NCBI RefSeq assembly: GCF_001747405.1
Contig: NZ_CP017305.1
Location: 638,001-702,000 of the forward strand
Direction of reading: 5' to 3'
DNA from: Chlorobaculum limnaeum
GTDB taxonomy: Bacteria > Bacteroidota > Chlorobiia > Chlorobiales > Chlorobiaceae
Length of the DNA: 64,000 nucleotides
Of the stretch, positions 19,727 to 31,157 are shown one piece after another. Below the pieces are notes generated by a model. The model was given only the letters and a program-made list of their open reading frames with translations, was not told where the DNA came from and searched no databases. Numbering within the stretch: position 1 is the stretch's first letter; every line of letters begins with the position of its first letter. A program made the translations under genes and the position numbers.

Positions 19727-19826
19727 TACAGGTCGGACAGACCGGACGGATCGGGAAACAACGATTTTCAGACGCCTCCTTGCCGTGGGGCGTCTGTGAT
19801 TTTCAACCTTGCTTTCAACCAGACTC

Positions 19827-22535
19827 ATGAGTGACCATTCCGCGCAGAATCTCGACAAAACCTATAACCACCACGAAGTAGAAGAGCGCTGGCGAAGCGC
19901 GCACTGGGAGGCGCTTGGCGCGTTCCACGCCGAGAGCTCGCGCGTGCGCGAAGGTGGCGCGCCGCCCTACACCGTGCTGATGCCGCCGCCGAACGTGACC
20001 GGCAGCCTCACACTTGGCCACGTGCTGAACCACACGCTTCAGGATATTTTCATCCGCCACGCCCGCATGACCGGCAAGGAGGCGCTCTGGCTTCCCGGTA
20101 CCGACCACGCCGGTATCGCGACCCAGACGGTGGTCGAGAAGCGGCTGCGCACTGAGGGGGTCACCCGCCACGATCTCGGGCGGCGCGACTTTCTCGACAA
20201 GGTGTGGGAGTGGCGCGACGAGTACGGCGGCCTGATCTTGCGGCAGCTCCGCAAGCTCGGCATCTCCTGCGACTGGCGGCGCAACCTCTTCACGATGGAC
20301 GATCGCGCCTCCGAGGCGGTCATCAACACCTTCGTCGCGCTCTATCGCGAGGGGCTGATCTACCGTGGCCGTCGCATTATCAACTGGTGCCCGGTGTCGC
20401 AGACGGCGCTTTCGGACGAAGAGGTGATCATGAAGTCCCGCCGCGACAAGCTGGTTTACGTCAGCTATCCGCTGGCCAAAGACCCGTCGCGCTCGATCAC
20501 CATCGCCACGGTGCGTCCCGAAACGATCCTCGCCGACGTGGCCATCGCGGTCAACCCGAACGACGAGCGTTACCGTGATCTCATCGGTGAACTGGTGATC
20601 GTGCCGGTTGCCGGACGCCACGTGCCGGTTATCGCCGACGATTATGTCGATATCGAGTTCGGCACCGGCGCGCTGAAGATCACGCCGGCGCACGACCCGA
20701 ACGACTACGAAGTGGCCAAGCGCCACAATCTTCCGGTCTTTTCGGTGATCGGCAAGGACGCCCGTATGACCGACGAGTGCGGCTACGCGGGGATGGATCG
20801 TTTCGAGGCTCGCGACAAGATCGTCGCCGATCTCGAAGAGCTGGGCCATCTCGTCAAGGTCGAGGAGTACGAGCACAACGTTGGCTACTCCGAACGCGCA
20901 GACGTGGTTGTCGAACCCTACCTCTCCGAGCAGTGGTTCGTCAGGATGCAGCCGCTCGCCGAACCGGCGCTCAGGGCGGTCAACGACGGTGAAATCCGCT
21001 TCCACCCGGAGCACTGGATCAACACCTACCGCCACTGGATGGAGAACATTCAGGACTGGTGCATCTCGCGCCAGCTCTGGTGGGGCCACCGCATTCCGGC
21101 CTGGTACGACGACAAGGGCAACGTCTGGGTCGCCGCCTCTTACGACGAGGCGTGTCACCTGGCGGGCACCGACAAGCTCTCGCAGGACGAGGATGTGCTC
21201 GACACCTGGTTCTCTTCGTGGCTCTGGCCGCTGACCACCCTCGGCTGGACGGGGCTGCACAGCGACAACGACGACCTCCGCGCCTTCTACCCGACCGACA
21301 CGCTCGTCACCGGCCCGGACATCATCTTCTTCTGGGTGGCTCGCATGATCATGGCCGGTATGCACTTCAGGGGCGACGTGCCGTTCCGCGACGTCTACTT
21401 CACGAGCATCATCCGCGACATCAAGGGGCGCAAGCTCTCCAAGTCGCTCGGCAACTCGCCCGACCCGCTCAAGGTGATCGACGCCTACGGCACGGACGCC
21501 CTGCGCTTCACCATCGTCTATATCGCGCCGCTCGGCCAGGATGTGCTCTTCGGCGAGGAGAAGTGCGAGCTTGGCCGCAACTTCGCCACCAAAATCTGGA
21601 ACGCTTCGCGCTTCGTCTTCATGCAGCGAGAAAAGCTCTTCGCCACCCGCGAGGAGTTCGTCGAGTCATTCTCGTCGTTTACGCCTGACCGCGCCCTCAT
21701 GTCCTCCGCCGGACTCTGGCTCATGTCACGCTACAACGCCATGCTCGAACGCTACCATACTGCGATGGCGAACTTCAGGGTGAACGACATGGTCAAGATC
21801 GTACACGAGTTCTTCTGGGCCGACTACTGCGACTGGTACGTCGAGGCACTCAAGAGCGAGCTGGCGGGCGAGACCTCCGAAGAGCGTTCGCGCCACGCGG
21901 TCTGCCTGGCCGTTTCGGTGCTCGAAGGGGTGCTCAAGGCGCTGCATCCGGTGATGCCGTTCATCACCGACGAAATCTGGCACGTCATCGCTCCGCGCGG
22001 CAACGACGAGACCATCGCGAAAACCGCCATGCCGCAAGCTGACACCGCGTCGTGGAGGGCTGACGATGCCGCCGCGTTCGACATGGTGCGCAACATGGTA
22101 TCGGAAATCCGCAGCCTCCGCTCGGCCTTCAACGTGCCGCACGACCTGCGGGCGCAGGCGGTCATCCGGGCGGCATCCGGAGAAGCGCTTGCGGCGCTCG
22201 AAGCTGGCAAGGCGATCTTTCCGGCGCTGACCAGGTGCGACACAGAGCTTGGAGAACGCGTCGAACGGCCTGCTCACTCGGCGGCTTCGGTGGTTGACGG
22301 CAATGAACTTTTTATCAGGTTAGAGGGGTTAATATCGTTCGAAAAGGAAAAAAACCGCCTTCAGAAAGAGATCTCCAAAGTGACGGCCTACATCGAATCG
22401 TTACAGAAAAAACTTTCAAATCAGGGATTCGTTGCCAACGCACCAGCGGAGGTCGTGGCGAAGGAGCAGGAAAAGCTCGTAGAGTCGCGTTCGCTCGTGT
22501 TGAAGCTTCAGGGGAATCTCGAAGTTCTCTCGTAG
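19827..22535 (+). CDS. valS: Valyl-tRNA synthetase
   Basis: This 902-residue class Ia synthetase charges tRNA-Val. The HIGH-box equivalent is LTLGH (61-65) within [13 protein letters not shown], and the KMSKS equivalent is [13 protein letters not shown]1 editing domain containing [11 protein letters not shown] flanking elements and a C-terminal coiled coil ([20 protein letters not shown]) complete the usual layout. The start MSDHSAQ at 19827 is preferred to an ATG six codons earlier. Confidence 0.95.
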   Translation: MSDHSAQNLDKTYNHHEVEERWRSAHWEALGAFHAESSRVREGGAPPYTVLMPPPNVTGSLTLGHVLNHTLQDIFIRHARMTGKEALWLPGTDHAGIATQTVVEKRLRTEGVTRHDLGRRDFLDKVWEWRDEYGGLILRQLRKLGISCDWRRNLFTMDDRASEAVINTFVALYREGLIYRGRRIINWCPVSQTALSDEEVIMKSRRDKLVYVSYPLAKDPSRSITIATVRPETILADVAIAVNPNDERYRDLIGELVIVPVAGRHVPVIADDYVDIEFGTGALKITPAHDPNDYEVAKRHNLPVFSVIGKDARMTDECGYAGMDRFEARDKIVADLEELGHLVKVEEYEHNVGYSERADVVVEPYLSEQWFVRMQPLAEPALRAVNDGEIRFHPEHWINTYRHWMENIQDWCISRQLWWGHRIPAWYDDKGNVWVAASYDEACHLAGTDKLSQDEDVLDTWFSSWLWPLTTLGWTGLHSDNDDLRAFYPTDTLVTGPDIIFFWVARMIMAGMHFRGDVPFRDVYFTSIIRDIKGRKLSKSLGNSPDPLKVIDAYGTDALRFTIVYIAPLGQDVLFGEEKCELGRNFATKIWNASRFVFMQREKLFATREEFVESFSSFTPDRALMSSAGLWLMSRYNAMLERYHTAMANFRVNDMVKIVHEFFWADYCDWYVEALKSELAGETSEERSRHAVCLAVSVLEGVLKALHPVMPFITDEIWHVIAPRGNDETIAKTAMPQADTASWRADDAAAFDMVRNMVSEIRSLRSAFNVPHDLRAQAVIRAASGEALAALEAGKAIFPALTRCDTELGERVERPAHSAASVVDGNELFIRLEGLISFEKEKNRLQKEISKVTAYIESLQKKLSNQGFVANAPAEVVAKEQEKLVESRSLVLKLQGNLEVLS

Positions 22536-22707
22536 TGGAGAGTTGTTTTTTTCAGGTTTAACAGAAAAGTCCAAATTTTTTATGATATTCTGAGTTTGAT
22601 TTCGTCTGTCCGGGATTCTGCTGCCGTAATCGATGTAATTCGTTAGGATGGTAGTAGTTATGTGTTATCCTCGATAGTGTCATGAAGTTCGAACGAGAAT
22701 TAAATTC

Positions 22708-23607
22708 ATGAGGCAGTTGAAAATAAGTAAACAGATTACCAACAGGGAGAGCCTCTCCCTCGACCGTTATCTCCAGGAGATCGGCAAGTACGATCTTTTG
22801 ACGGCCGAAGACGAGGTAAAGCTTACCAAAGCTATCAAGGAAGGCTACGACATGCCGGTCGATACCGTCGAGTACAAACGCGCAAAGCGTGCGCTCGACA
22901 AGCTCATCAAGGGCAACCTCCGCTTCGTGGTCTCGGTGGCCAAGCAGTATCAGAACCAGGGCCTGACCCTCGGCGACCTTATCAACGAGGGAAACCTCGG
23001 CCTGATCAAGGCGGCCAAGCGGTTCGACGAAACCCGAGGCTTCAAGTTCATCTCCTACGCCGTGTGGTGGATCCGGCAGTCGATTCTCCAGGCGCTCGCC
23101 GAGCAGTCCCGAATCGTGCGCTTGCCACTCAACAGGGTTGGCACGCTCAACAAGATCAGCAAGGCGTACAGCCAGCTCGAACAGGAGTACGAGCGCGACC
23201 CGAACACCAAGGAGCTTGCCAACCTGCTCGACATGGACTCGCAGGATGTGGCCGACACCCTCAAGATCGCCGGACGCCACGTTTCGGTCGATGCGCCCTT
23301 CGCGCAGGGTGACGACAACCGCCTGCTCGACGTGTTGCAGAACGACGGCCACATGCCCGACCACGGCCTGAACCGCGACTCGCTCACGCTCGAAGTCGAG
23401 CGTTCGCTCTCGGTGCTCGCGCCGCGTGAAGCCGACGTGATCCGCTCCTACTTCGGTATCGGCATGGACAACCCGCTCACGCTCGAAGAGATCGGCGAAA
23501 AGTTCAAGCTCACCCGCGAGCGCGTCCGCCAGATCAAGGAAAAAGCGATCCGCCGCCTTCGCCAGTCCGCCTACAACAAGGTACTCAAGGAGTACATCGG
23601 AAGCTGA
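22708..23607 (+). CDS. sigA: Primary sigma-70 factor
   Basis: This 299-residue sigma factor of the short primary type is found in Bacteroidetes and Chlorobi. Region 1.2 ([19 protein letters not shown]) opens the protein. Region 2 includes [16 protein letters not shown] and the -10 recognition helix [13 protein letters not shown] (about residues 113-125). Region 4 ends with [17 protein letters not shown]. There is no long region 1.1, which is usual for this group. It is likely the housekeeping sigma factor. Two hairpins follow the stop. Confidence 0.93.
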   Translation: MRQLKISKQITNRESLSLDRYLQEIGKYDLLTAEDEVKLTKAIKEGYDMPVDTVEYKRAKRALDKLIKGNLRFVVSVAKQYQNQGLTLGDLINEGNLGLIKAAKRFDETRGFKFISYAVWWIRQSILQALAEQSRIVRLPLNRVGTLNKISKAYSQLEQEYERDPNTKELANLLDMDSQDVADTLKIAGRHVSVDAPFAQGDDNRLLDVLQNDGHMPDHGLNRDSLTLEVERSLSVLAPREADVIRSYFGIGMDNPLTLEEIGEKFKLTRERVRQIKEKAIRRLRQSAYNKVLKEYIGS

Positions 23608-23634
23608 CATTCAGCGACGACATACCAATTCATC

Positions 23635-23662
23635 AAAGCCGGCAAGCAGTATCGCCGGCTTT
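23635..23662 (+). terminator. Hairpin terminator after sigA
   Basis: AAAGCCGGC (23635-23643) pairs perfectly with GCCGGCTTT (23654-23662), 28 bases after the sigA stop. Confidence 0.65.
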
Positions 23663-23687
23663 GGTGTTTTATGGGCGGGCCGGGAGC

Positions 23688-23711
23688 GCCAAGCTCCAGC
23701 TTGGCTTTTTT
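23688..23711 (+). terminator. Dispersed GCCAAG/CTTGGC hairpin with T run
   Basis: GCCAAG (23688-23693), a CTCCAG loop, CTTGGC (23700-23705) and six T give a compact terminator. It shares flanks and layout with the hairpin at 33448-33471, so it is one member of a dispersed family. Confidence 0.6.
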
Positions 23712-23783
23712 GAGCTGAAGGCTAAACGATTTACCGGGGTTGCGTGACGGGACGGATAAGTCGGGAAGGATGATCTGCTGTCG

Positions 23784-23805
23784 GGGCAGGCACGGATGCC
23801 TGCCC
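23784..23805. repeat. Dispersed GGGCAGG hairpin repeat
   Basis: GGGCAGGCA (23784-23792) and TGCCTGCCC (23797-23805) form a perfect 9-bp stem with a 4-base loop. It resembles hairpins at 33413, 43072 and 53854. Confidence 0.55.
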
Positions 23806-23832
23806 ATTCTCCACTTGTCGAGGGGTGTGGCG

Positions 23833-24654
23833 TCAGTTCAGATTTTTATCAGTTTTTGACCCCTCCCTTGCTTCCACCGCATCCCCCTCGCCAACTCCCA
23901 ACTCCGCACTCGCATTTCCGTTGCGGATTGCAATTTCGATCATGCCGCTGCTGCCGGTGTAGGCGAGCGGGTGGCCCGGCTCTGCTTCGCCGTAGGTTCG
24001 TACGATTCGAAGTGGCTCGGCGTTTCCAACTGAAACTTGCCAGCCCTCGCCATCCGCGATCATCCCGGCTTCGAAGGAGGTGATGAGGTTGCCGAAGTGG
24101 TCGGTGGCTATGATTTCGCCTTGCCAGCCTTTACCGTCCTCCAATGGGCGGTTTTGCCACAGCTCGATTCGCTGGCACTCCGCGACGTCAATCGATGGCC
24201 CGAAGGCCTCCAGCGGCACTCCGGCGGCGAGGTGGGCGGCGGCGGGGGAGAAGAGGTCGCGGCCGTGGAAGGTGGCGCTTTTGTTCGGGAGCTGGTAGGC
24301 GGCGTTCGTCAGTTCGTGGCAGCGCGCATCGGGCCAGCGCTCGAAGACCGGCGTGAGCAAGCCGTTGTCCGGCGCGACGAAGCGGTGTGGCCCGGCCTGG
24401 ACGCCGATGGCTCTGCGGGCGGTGCCGACGCCGGGATCGACGACGCAGACGAAGATCGTCTCCGCCGGGAAGTAGCCGATGGAGCGGTCGAGGTGGAAGG
24501 CCGCCTGCCGGACGTTCTGGGCGCTGATGGCGTGGGTGAGGTCGATGACGCGCGCCTCGCGGCAGATGGTGGCGATCACCCCTTTCATGACGCCGACAAA
24601 GGCGTCTTCGAGGCCGAAGTCGGTCATGAGCGCGATGAGGGGCGGCTGAAGCAT
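23833..24654 (-). CDS. S-adenosyl-L-methionine hydrolase (DUF62 family)
   Basis: This 273-residue protein of the SAM hydroxide adenosyltransferase/chlorinase-fluorinase superfamily would hydrolyse SAM to adenosine and methionine. The N-terminal IALMTDFGLEDAFVGVMKGV (about residues 6-25), VVDPGVGT and VAPDNGLL motifs are diagnostic. Nothing suggests a halogenase. The start MLQPPLIAL at 24654 aligns the conserved N-terminus; the permease gene ends 4 bases upstream. The role in GSB metabolism is inferred from the family. Confidence 0.85.
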   Translation of the reverse strand: MLQPPLIALMTDFGLEDAFVGVMKGVIATICREARVIDLTHAISAQNVRQAAFHLDRSIGYFPAETIFVCVVDPGVGTARRAIGVQAGPHRFVAPDNGLLTPVFERWPDARCHELTNAAYQLPNKSATFHGRDLFSPAAAHLAAGVPLEAFGPSIDVAECQRIELWQNRPLEDGKGWQGEIIATDHFGNLITSFEAGMIADGEGWQVSVGNAEPLRIVRTYGEAEPGHPLAYTGSSGMIEIAIRNGNASAELGVGEGDAVEAREGSKTDKNLN

Positions 24655-24658
24655 GGCG

Positions 24659-25813
24659 TCAGTGGTTGGCGGAGCGGTACAGGAAAACTCCGGCGATGAT
24701 GAAAAGAAGGTTTGGCAGCCAGGCAGCGAGCACAGGATCGAGCAGTCCATCGTAGCCGAGGCTGCCGATTGTTCTCAGCATACCGAGATAGGAGAGGCCG
24801 ATGAGGAGGCTGATGGAGACCTCCACGGCCAGGCCGCTGCGCTTTTTCTTCGAGGAGAGCGGCACGCCGATCAGCACGATGATCATGCTGGCCAGCGGCA
24901 GGGCGAGCTTGGTGTGCAGCTTGACGGTCGCCTTTTCGAGTCCCGGCAGTCCGGAGTGCGTTTTCTGCCAGATGAAATCGAAGTGCTGCAAGATGTTCAT
25001 TTCGTCCGGATCGGTGTCGATCATCTTGAAGGTATTGGTCGCCAGCGAGAGCTTCAGGGTGTCCGCGCCCGGCCTGGTGGCGAGCGTTTCGATGCCGTTC
25101 GAGAAGGTGCGCTGTTTCGTGTTGTACAAAATCCAGTACTTCTCTCGGGTGATGATGCGGAGCGAATCGGCGTCGATGCGCCCGACGATCTGGCTGCCGT
25201 TGAAGGTTTCGAGCGAAACGGTCGTGGCGCTTTTTCTGTCGGGGCCGATCTGGCCTACTGTGAGAATGCGGTTTTTCGACTCCCGGATGTGCAACGGCTC
25301 CCCGTCGTTGTTTTTCTGCCGTTTCAGGTAGCGCTTCTCGAACCCTTTCGACCAGTCGTACATCGCCGGAGCGATGAAGCAGGAGTTGACCGTGTTGAAG
25401 GCCGTGATCACGAGCGTCACGACGAGAAAAGGCTTCATCAGGCGCGACAGGCTCATGCCCGCCGATTTGAGCGCGGGCAGTTCGCTCTGCATCGAGAGCT
25501 TGCCGGTGACGAAGAGCGCGGCGAGCAGCGCGCTGAGTGGGCTGGTGAGCAGAAAGGTGTCCGGCAGGCCGCTGAGGTAGAAGATGACGATCCTGTCGAA
25601 CGGAATCTTCCGGTCCATGAAGCGGTCGAGGTTTTCGACCAGATTGACGATGATGAACAGCGCGGCGAAGCTCGCGAGGGCGAACAGGAAGATCGTCAGG
25701 AACTGCCGGGCGATGTAGCGGTCGATGATCGTGAATTTGCCCGGGCCGGGCAGCCTCGGTGGCCGATTCACCCCGCGGCCCGTTTCGTCCGCTGTCGCTT
25801 TTCCGTCGCTCAT
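24659..25813 (-). CDS. LptF/LptG-family permease (YjgP/YjgQ)
   Basis: This 384-residue inner-membrane protein of the LptF/G family normally pairs with LptB to extract lipopolysaccharide. Helix pairs are visible near the N-terminus (FLTIFLFALASFAALFIIVNL, then PDTFLLTSPLSALLAALF). A periplasmic beta-jellyroll-like middle covers about 145-275, and C-terminal helices follow, including LALPLASMIIVLIGVPL. The N-terminal cytosolic extension before FTIIDRYIARQFL is longer than usual. It lies between the M16 protease and the SAM hydrolase gene on the same strand, 16 bases after the protease. Confidence 0.88.
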   Translation of the reverse strand: MSDGKATADETGRGVNRPPRLPGPGKFTIIDRYIARQFLTIFLFALASFAALFIIVNLVENLDRFMDRKIPFDRIVIFYLSGLPDTFLLTSPLSALLAALFVTGKLSMQSELPALKSAGMSLSRLMKPFLVVTLVITAFNTVNSCFIAPAMYDWSKGFEKRYLKRQKNNDGEPLHIRESKNRILTVGQIGPDRKSATTVSLETFNGSQIVGRIDADSLRIITREKYWILYNTKQRTFSNGIETLATRPGADTLKLSLATNTFKMIDTDPDEMNILQHFDFIWQKTHSGLPGLEKATVKLHTKLALPLASMIIVLIGVPLSSKKKRSGLAVEVSISLLIGLSYLGMLRTIGSLGYDGLLDPVLAAWLPNLLFIIAGVFLYRSANH

Positions 25814-25829
25814 GTGGCCGAACTCCCTC

Positions 25830-28784
25830 TCAGTAGCCGAAAATCTCCCTGAGCGTCAGGAAGCTGATCTCGCCGTACTTGCGGAGCGTTTCGAGATCGA
25901 GCTGCTCCTTCTTGCCGAGCACCAGCATGATCTGCGGCTTGTTGCGGAAGCGGGTCTCGTGGAACTTCTCGATGTCGCTGAACTCCATGCCGGGCGTCTC
26001 GCGGAACACATCCTCGCGGATATCGTGGTCGAGGCCGAGCCTCCGCGCTTCTTCGAGGGCGAAGAGCACGTCGCCCCTGGTGAGGTGCTCCGTGCGGATC
26101 TTCTGGTCGATGCCCGCCTTGGCCGAGGCGAACAGCTCCGGCGATTCGGGCAGCTTCTGCATCAGCGCCTGGAACCCTTCGAGCGCTTCGGGGAGCTTGT
26201 CTGCCTGCGTGCCGATGTAGCTGAAGAGGTAGCTGTGGCGCTCCTTCTCCTTCGGCAGGCGGTAGACCGAGAAGACCGAGTAGGCGAGAGCCTTTGCCTC
26301 ACGCATCTCCTGGAAGACCACCGACGACATGCCTCCGCCGTAATATTCGTTGAAGAGCGTGACGAGCGGCACCGTCGTGGCGTCGTACCCCTCGCTTCTC
26401 GACAGCATGATGATCTCGGCCTGCGTCATGTCGTAATCGACCACGTAGACGTGATTTTTCGCGGTCTCCAGCTCCACGTAGGGATCGCTCTCCGGCACAG
26501 GCCTGAACGCCTGGCCGAAGTGGCGCATCGAAAGCAGCTCCGTCATCAGCTTTTCGGGCGAGTCGGGGCCGTAGTAGAGCACACGGTGGCGATAGTTCAT
26601 GAAATTTCTGATCTCGCCGAGCAGCTCTTCAGGCGTGAGCTTGTCGATCTCCTCGTCGCTCAATACGTTGGTGAAGGGCGATTTCGGGCCGTATTTTCCG
26701 TAATTGACCATCGCCTCGAAGAGAATTTTACGCTTCGAAAGCTTCTCGTCGGCGCGCTCCTTGCGGATGCCCTCCTTGAGCTTTTCGAGCGCCGGGGCGT
26801 CGGGCTGGGCGTCTTGCAGCAATTCGTCGAGCAGGGCGATCGCTTGCGGGAAGTTCTCCCTGAGGCCGGAGAGCTTCAGGTAGACGTAATCATCCGATGT
26901 CAGCACGGTGAACTCCGCGCCGAGGCGGTACAGCTCCTGGCTGAACTCCGCTGGCGAGAGGCGCGAGGTGCCGAGGTACGAGAGGTAGTCGAGCGCCGTG
27001 TCGATCTTGCGGTTCTGGTTCGAGCCGGCGTCGAACATGAGGTAGAGGCTGTACAGCTCGTTTTCCCTGTTCGCCACGTAGTTGAGGCTGATCTCCGGCG
27101 TGAGGTCGTGGTAGCCGATGTCCTTTTTGAAATCGACGAACACAGGCTGCACCTCGCCGCTCTTTTTGGCGAGCAGCTTTTCGGCGAAGTCGGACGAGCG
27201 GTCGCGATTGACCTTGATCGGCGTGATCGGCGGCTTCTGTATTTTGGCCTCGCTCTCGCGCTGGCCGTGTTTTTTGTAGATGGCGACGTAGTTCTTGCCG
27301 TAGTGCTGTTTGGCGAATTCGACGATCTCCGCCTTGGTGATCTTTTCGAGGCGCTCGAAGCGGCTGACCTGACGATCCCACGCCATGCCCCAGACGAAGG
27401 CGTCAACGAACGCCTCGGAGCGTCCGCGGTTCGACTCGTACGACTTCAGCTCTTCGAGCTTCATGTCGTTGATCACCGCCGTCACCAGCCAGTCGGGGAA
27501 CTCGCCCTTCCTGACGAGGTCGAGCTGTTCGAGCAGGAGCGCCTTCACCTCGTCGAGGCTTTGGCCCTCGCGCGGCTTGGCGCTGAGGATGTGCGCCGAG
27601 TAGTCCTTCATCAGCACCAGCATCGAGCCCCCTTCGAGCACCTTCTGCTGCTGGTTGAGGTTCAGATCGATCAGGCCGGCAGTCTGGTTGAAGAGAATCT
27701 TGTCGACGAGCGCCAGCATGTCGGCATCACGCGAATCAGCACCGCCGAAGCGGAAGCCGAGCACCAGCTCTTCGGCCTCCGGGCCGGTGACGGTCCTGAC
27801 GACCGGTTTGGCGATGGCCGGTTCGACCGGCGGATGGAACTCCGGCACCTCTTTCGGCTCGAGCTTCGAGAACTTCTCGTCGATCAGGCGGATCGTCGCG
27901 TCGGGGTCGAAGTCCCCCGCGATGCAGATCGCCATGTTATTGGGCACGTACCATGAGCGGTAGTAGTCGATGACGTTTTTGATCGAGGGCTTTTTGAGGT
28001 GCTCCGCCTTGCCGATGGTGGTCTGCGTGCCGTAGGTGTGGCGCGTGAAGAGGCCGCCGAACAGCTCCTCCCACAGCTTTCGGCTGTCGCTGTCCATCGT
28101 CATGTTCTTCTCTTCGTAAACCGTCTCCAGCTCGGTGTGGAAGAGGCGCATCACCGGATTGCGGAAGCGCTCGGCCTCGATGGTCAGCCAGCGGTCGAGT
28201 TCGTTCGACGGAATGTCGTTGATGTAGACCGTTTGCTCCACCCAGGTGTAGGCGTTGGTCCCCTTCGCGCCGATGGAGTTGAGCAGCTTGTCGTACTCGT
28301 TCGGCACGGTGAACTGCGCCGCGACGTTCGAGATGCTGTCGATGTCGCGGTAGATCGCCGCGCGGTGCTCCGGGTCGCTCGTGGCGCGGTACTTTTCGTA
28401 CAGCTCGATGATCTTTTCCAGCTCGGTGTGCTCTTTGGCGTAATCGAGCGAGCCGATCGAGTCGGTGCCCTTGAAAAGCATGTGTTCGAGGTAGTGCGCA
28501 AGGCCGGTGGTTTCGGCGGGGTCGTTCTTGCTGCCCGCCCGCACGGCGATGGAGGTGTAGATTCGCGGCTCGTCGTGGTAGGGACTCATGTAAACGGTGA
28601 GGCCGTTTTTCAGCCGGTAAATCCGCGTGTGCAGTGAGTCGCCGGGGACGGTGGTGTATGGATAACTTTCGTTCTGGTTTGTCTTGGTTTCAGTCATGAT
28701 TGATCTGCAGGATATGAGATGGAGCAGCGCCAGCCCGATGGCGAGCACTCTGCCCGTTGATTTCAGTAAAGAGCCGTTGGACAT
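25830..28784 (-). CDS. M16-family zinc metalloprotease lipoprotein
   Basis: This 984-residue insulinase-like protease has two tandem M16 halves. The zinc motif HYLEH is at residues 97-101, with the downstream Glu expected in the [11 protein letters not shown] segment. The second half lacks a zinc motif, as usual. The N-terminus has a lipobox-like LISC with Cys26, so the protein should be a periplasmic or outer-membrane lipoprotein. Bacterial relatives degrade peptides in the periplasm. The permease gene follows 16 bases downstream. Confidence 0.9.
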   Translation of the reverse strand: MSNGSLLKSTGRVLAIGLALLHLISCRSIMTETKTNQNESYPYTTVPGDSLHTRIYRLKNGLTVYMSPYHDEPRIYTSIAVRAGSKNDPAETTGLAHYLEHMLFKGTDSIGSLDYAKEHTELEKIIELYEKYRATSDPEHRAAIYRDIDSISNVAAQFTVPNEYDKLLNSIGAKGTNAYTWVEQTVYINDIPSNELDRWLTIEAERFRNPVMRLFHTELETVYEEKNMTMDSDSRKLWEELFGGLFTRHTYGTQTTIGKAEHLKKPSIKNVIDYYRSWYVPNNMAICIAGDFDPDATIRLIDEKFSKLEPKEVPEFHPPVEPAIAKPVVRTVTGPEAEELVLGFRFGGADSRDADMLALVDKILFNQTAGLIDLNLNQQQKVLEGGSMLVLMKDYSAHILSAKPREGQSLDEVKALLLEQLDLVRKGEFPDWLVTAVINDMKLEELKSYESNRGRSEAFVDAFVWGMAWDRQVSRFERLEKITKAEIVEFAKQHYGKNYVAIYKKHGQRESEAKIQKPPITPIKVNRDRSSDFAEKLLAKKSGEVQPVFVDFKKDIGYHDLTPEISLNYVANRENELYSLYLMFDAGSNQNRKIDTALDYLSYLGTSRLSPAEFSQELYRLGAEFTVLTSDDYVYLKLSGLRENFPQAIALLDELLQDAQPDAPALEKLKEGIRKERADEKLSKRKILFEAMVNYGKYGPKSPFTNVLSDEEIDKLTPEELLGEIRNFMNYRHRVLYYGPDSPEKLMTELLSMRHFGQAFRPVPESDPYVELETAKNHVYVVDYDMTQAEIIMLSRSEGYDATTVPLVTLFNEYYGGGMSSVVFQEMREAKALAYSVFSVYRLPKEKERHSYLFSYIGTQADKLPEALEGFQALMQKLPESPELFASAKAGIDQKIRTEHLTRGDVLFALEEARRLGLDHDIREDVFRETPGMEFSDIEKFHETRFRNKPQIMLVLGKKEQLDLETLRKYGEISFLTLREIFGY

Positions 28785-29010
28785 AGTTCTTCATCGCCGT
28801 CATAGAAAGAATCAGCCCGATAGCCGCTCGTTCCGGTTCAAACAAAACCCTACATTACGAAAATTCCGGCAAAGTGACGTTAAAAAACCGGCAGGCGCGC
28901 CGGAGTCGTCACCACATGACGGATTGGCCTCAAGAACTATCAGCAGACGCAATTAGTTCTTGTAGTGGCTATTATCAACGGTATCGAGCATTGCGGGAGA
29001 GTTTGGGTCT

Positions 29011-31068
29011 ATGATTTTTGGAGAAGGAAACAGGGGCGGTGAGTTCAGTCTTGCAAGTCCATACAGCCCGACGGGCGATCAGCCTGCGGCGATCAAAGCG
29101 CTGACCGAGGGGGTGCTGCGGGGTGACCGCTGGCAGACGCTGCTTGGCGTGACCGGTTCCGGCAAGACCTTCACGGTGTCGAACGTCATCGCCCAGGTCA
29201 ACCGTCCCACGCTCGTGCTGAGTCACAACAAGACTCTCGCCGCGCAGCTTTACGGCGAGCTGAAGCAGTTCTTTCCGCACAACGCGGTCGAATACTTCAT
29301 CAGTTACTACGACTTTTACCAGCCCGAGGCGTATATCCCGTCGATGGACAAGTACATCGCCAAGGACCTCAAGATCAACGACGAGATCGAGCGGCTCCGT
29401 CTGCGGGCGACGAGCGCCTTGCTCAGCGGGCGGAACGACGTGATCGTGGTCAGCTCGGTGAGCTGCATCTACGGCCTCGGTTCGCCGGAGGACTGGATGG
29501 CGCAGATCGTGGAGTTGCGGCAGGGAATGGAGCTGGATCGCGACGAGTTTCTGCAGAAGCTCGTGGCGCTGCACTATTTCCGCGACGATGTCGATCTTTC
29601 GCCGGGGCGCTTCCGGGTGCGCGGCGACGTGATCGACCTGGTGCCGGGCCATGAGGAGCTGGCGTTGCGCATCGAGTTTTTCGGCAGCGAGATCGACTCC
29701 ATCCAGACCTTCGATCCCAAAAGCGGCGAGATCATCGGCCAGGACGAGTACGCCTTCATCTACCCGGCGCGGCAGTTCGTGGCCGACAGCGAGAAGCTGG
29801 AGGTGGCGATGCTCGCCATCGAGAACGAGCTGGCCGGGCGGCTGAACACGCTCCGCGCCGAGGAGAAGCTGGTGGAGGCGCAGCGGCTCGAAGAGCGCAC
29901 CCGCTACGATCTGGAGATGATGAAGGAGCTGGGCTACTGCTCCGGCATCGAGAACTATGCCCGCCACATCGCGGGGCGCAAGCCGGGCGAGCGGCCGTGG
30001 TGCCTGCTCGACTACTTCCCGGAGGATTTTCTCGTCGTCGTGGACGAGTCGCACGTCACGCTCCCGCAGATTCGCGGCATGTACGGCGGCGACCGCTCGC
30101 GCAAGACGGTGCTCGTCGAGCACGGCTTTCGTCTCCCGTCCGCGCTCGACAACCGCCCGCTCCGCTTCGAGGAGTTCGAGGAGATGGTGCCGCAGGTGAT
30201 CTGCGTCTCGGCGACCCCGGCGCAGCACGAGCTGATGCGCTCCGGCGGCGTGGTGGTCGAGCAGGTTGTCCGCCCGACCGGCCTGCTCGATCCGGTGATC
30301 GAGGTGCATCCGGTGGCCGGGCAGATCGACCACCTCCTGGCCCGCGTCCGCGAGCGTATCGCCAAAGGGCAGAAGTCGCTCGTCATGACGCTCACCAAGC
30401 GTATGTCCGAAGACCTGCACGCCTATTTCCGCAAACTTGGCCTGCGCTCGCAGTACCTGCACTCCGAGATCAAGAGCCTCGAACGGATGCAGATTCTGCG
30501 CGAACTTCGCGCGGGCGACATCGATGTGCTGGTCGGCGTGAACCTCCTCCGCGAGGGGCTCGACCTGCCGGAGGTGGCGCTGGTGGCGATTCTCGATGCC
30601 GACAAGGAGGGGTTCCTGCGCGACGCCAAGTCGCTCATGCAGATCGCCGGGCGGGCGGCGCGAAACCTCGAAGGCAAGGTGCTGTTCTATGCCGACAAGA
30701 TCACTGACTCGATGCGCGAGGTGCTCGACGAAACCGACCGCCGCCGCCGCATCCAGCAGGCGCACAACGAAAAGCACGGCATCGAGCCGCGCTCCATCGT
30801 CAAATCGGTCGATCAGGTGCTCAACACCACCAGCGTGGCCGATGCCGAGGAGCGCTATCGCCGCAAGCGCCTCGGTTTGCAGAAGCGCCCCGAACTCGAA
30901 CTGCGTGGCCTGCTCGACAACATGAGCCGCAGCGACGTGGTGATGATGGTGGCGGAGATGAACGCCGAAATGCGGAAGGCCGCCGCCGAGACCGATTACG
31001 AAAAAGCTGCATACCTGCGTGACGAAATTCTGATGCTTCAGGAGCGAATCGGGCAAATGACGGAGTAA
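29011..31068 (+). CDS. uvrB: UvrABC excinuclease subunit B
   Basis: This 685-residue UvrB, the damage-verification helicase of nucleotide excision repair, has Walker A GVTGSGKT at 46-53. The beta-hairpin region [10 protein letters not shown] follows, helicase motifs include [16 protein letters not shown] and [11 protein letters not shown], and the UVR domain is at the C-terminus ([14 protein letters not shown]). The length is typical. It is divergent from the M16 protease; no SOS-type operator was recognised. Confidence 0.95.
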   Translation: MIFGEGNRGGEFSLASPYSPTGDQPAAIKALTEGVLRGDRWQTLLGVTGSGKTFTVSNVIAQVNRPTLVLSHNKTLAAQLYGELKQFFPHNAVEYFISYYDFYQPEAYIPSMDKYIAKDLKINDEIERLRLRATSALLSGRNDVIVVSSVSCIYGLGSPEDWMAQIVELRQGMELDRDEFLQKLVALHYFRDDVDLSPGRFRVRGDVIDLVPGHEELALRIEFFGSEIDSIQTFDPKSGEIIGQDEYAFIYPARQFVADSEKLEVAMLAIENELAGRLNTLRAEEKLVEAQRLEERTRYDLEMMKELGYCSGIENYARHIAGRKPGERPWCLLDYFPEDFLVVVDESHVTLPQIRGMYGGDRSRKTVLVEHGFRLPSALDNRPLRFEEFEEMVPQVICVSATPAQHELMRSGGVVVEQVVRPTGLLDPVIEVHPVAGQIDHLLARVRERIAKGQKSLVMTLTKRMSEDLHAYFRKLGLRSQYLHSEIKSLERMQILRELRAGDIDVLVGVNLLREGLDLPEVALVAILDADKEGFLRDAKSLMQIAGRAARNLEGKVLFYADKITDSMREVLDETDRRRRIQQAHNEKHGIEPRSIVKSVDQVLNTTSVADAEERYRRKRLGLQKRPELELRGLLDNMSRSDVVMMVAEMNAEMRKAAAETDYEKAAYLRDEILMLQERIGQMTE

Positions 31069-31157
31069 AAAGCATTGACCTGAAGCGCCGTTTTCATATC
31101 ATAATAGTTTAGAAGATCAGACGATAACAATTTCCAACACCGGAGAAGCGTAATTTC

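Noticed and set aside
23833-24654. SAM-dependent chlorinase or fluorinase
   Set aside because: The family is dominated by SAM hydrolases, and nothing in the sequence or neighbours suggests halogenation.
25725-27956. 743-codon plus-strand open frame opposite the M16 protease
   Set aside because: Antisense shadow of a conserved protease gene. The composition is repetitive and no domain is recognisable.
28975-31056. 693-codon minus-strand open frame opposite uvrB
   Set aside because: uvrB on the other strand is unmistakable; the antisense translation shows no motifs.
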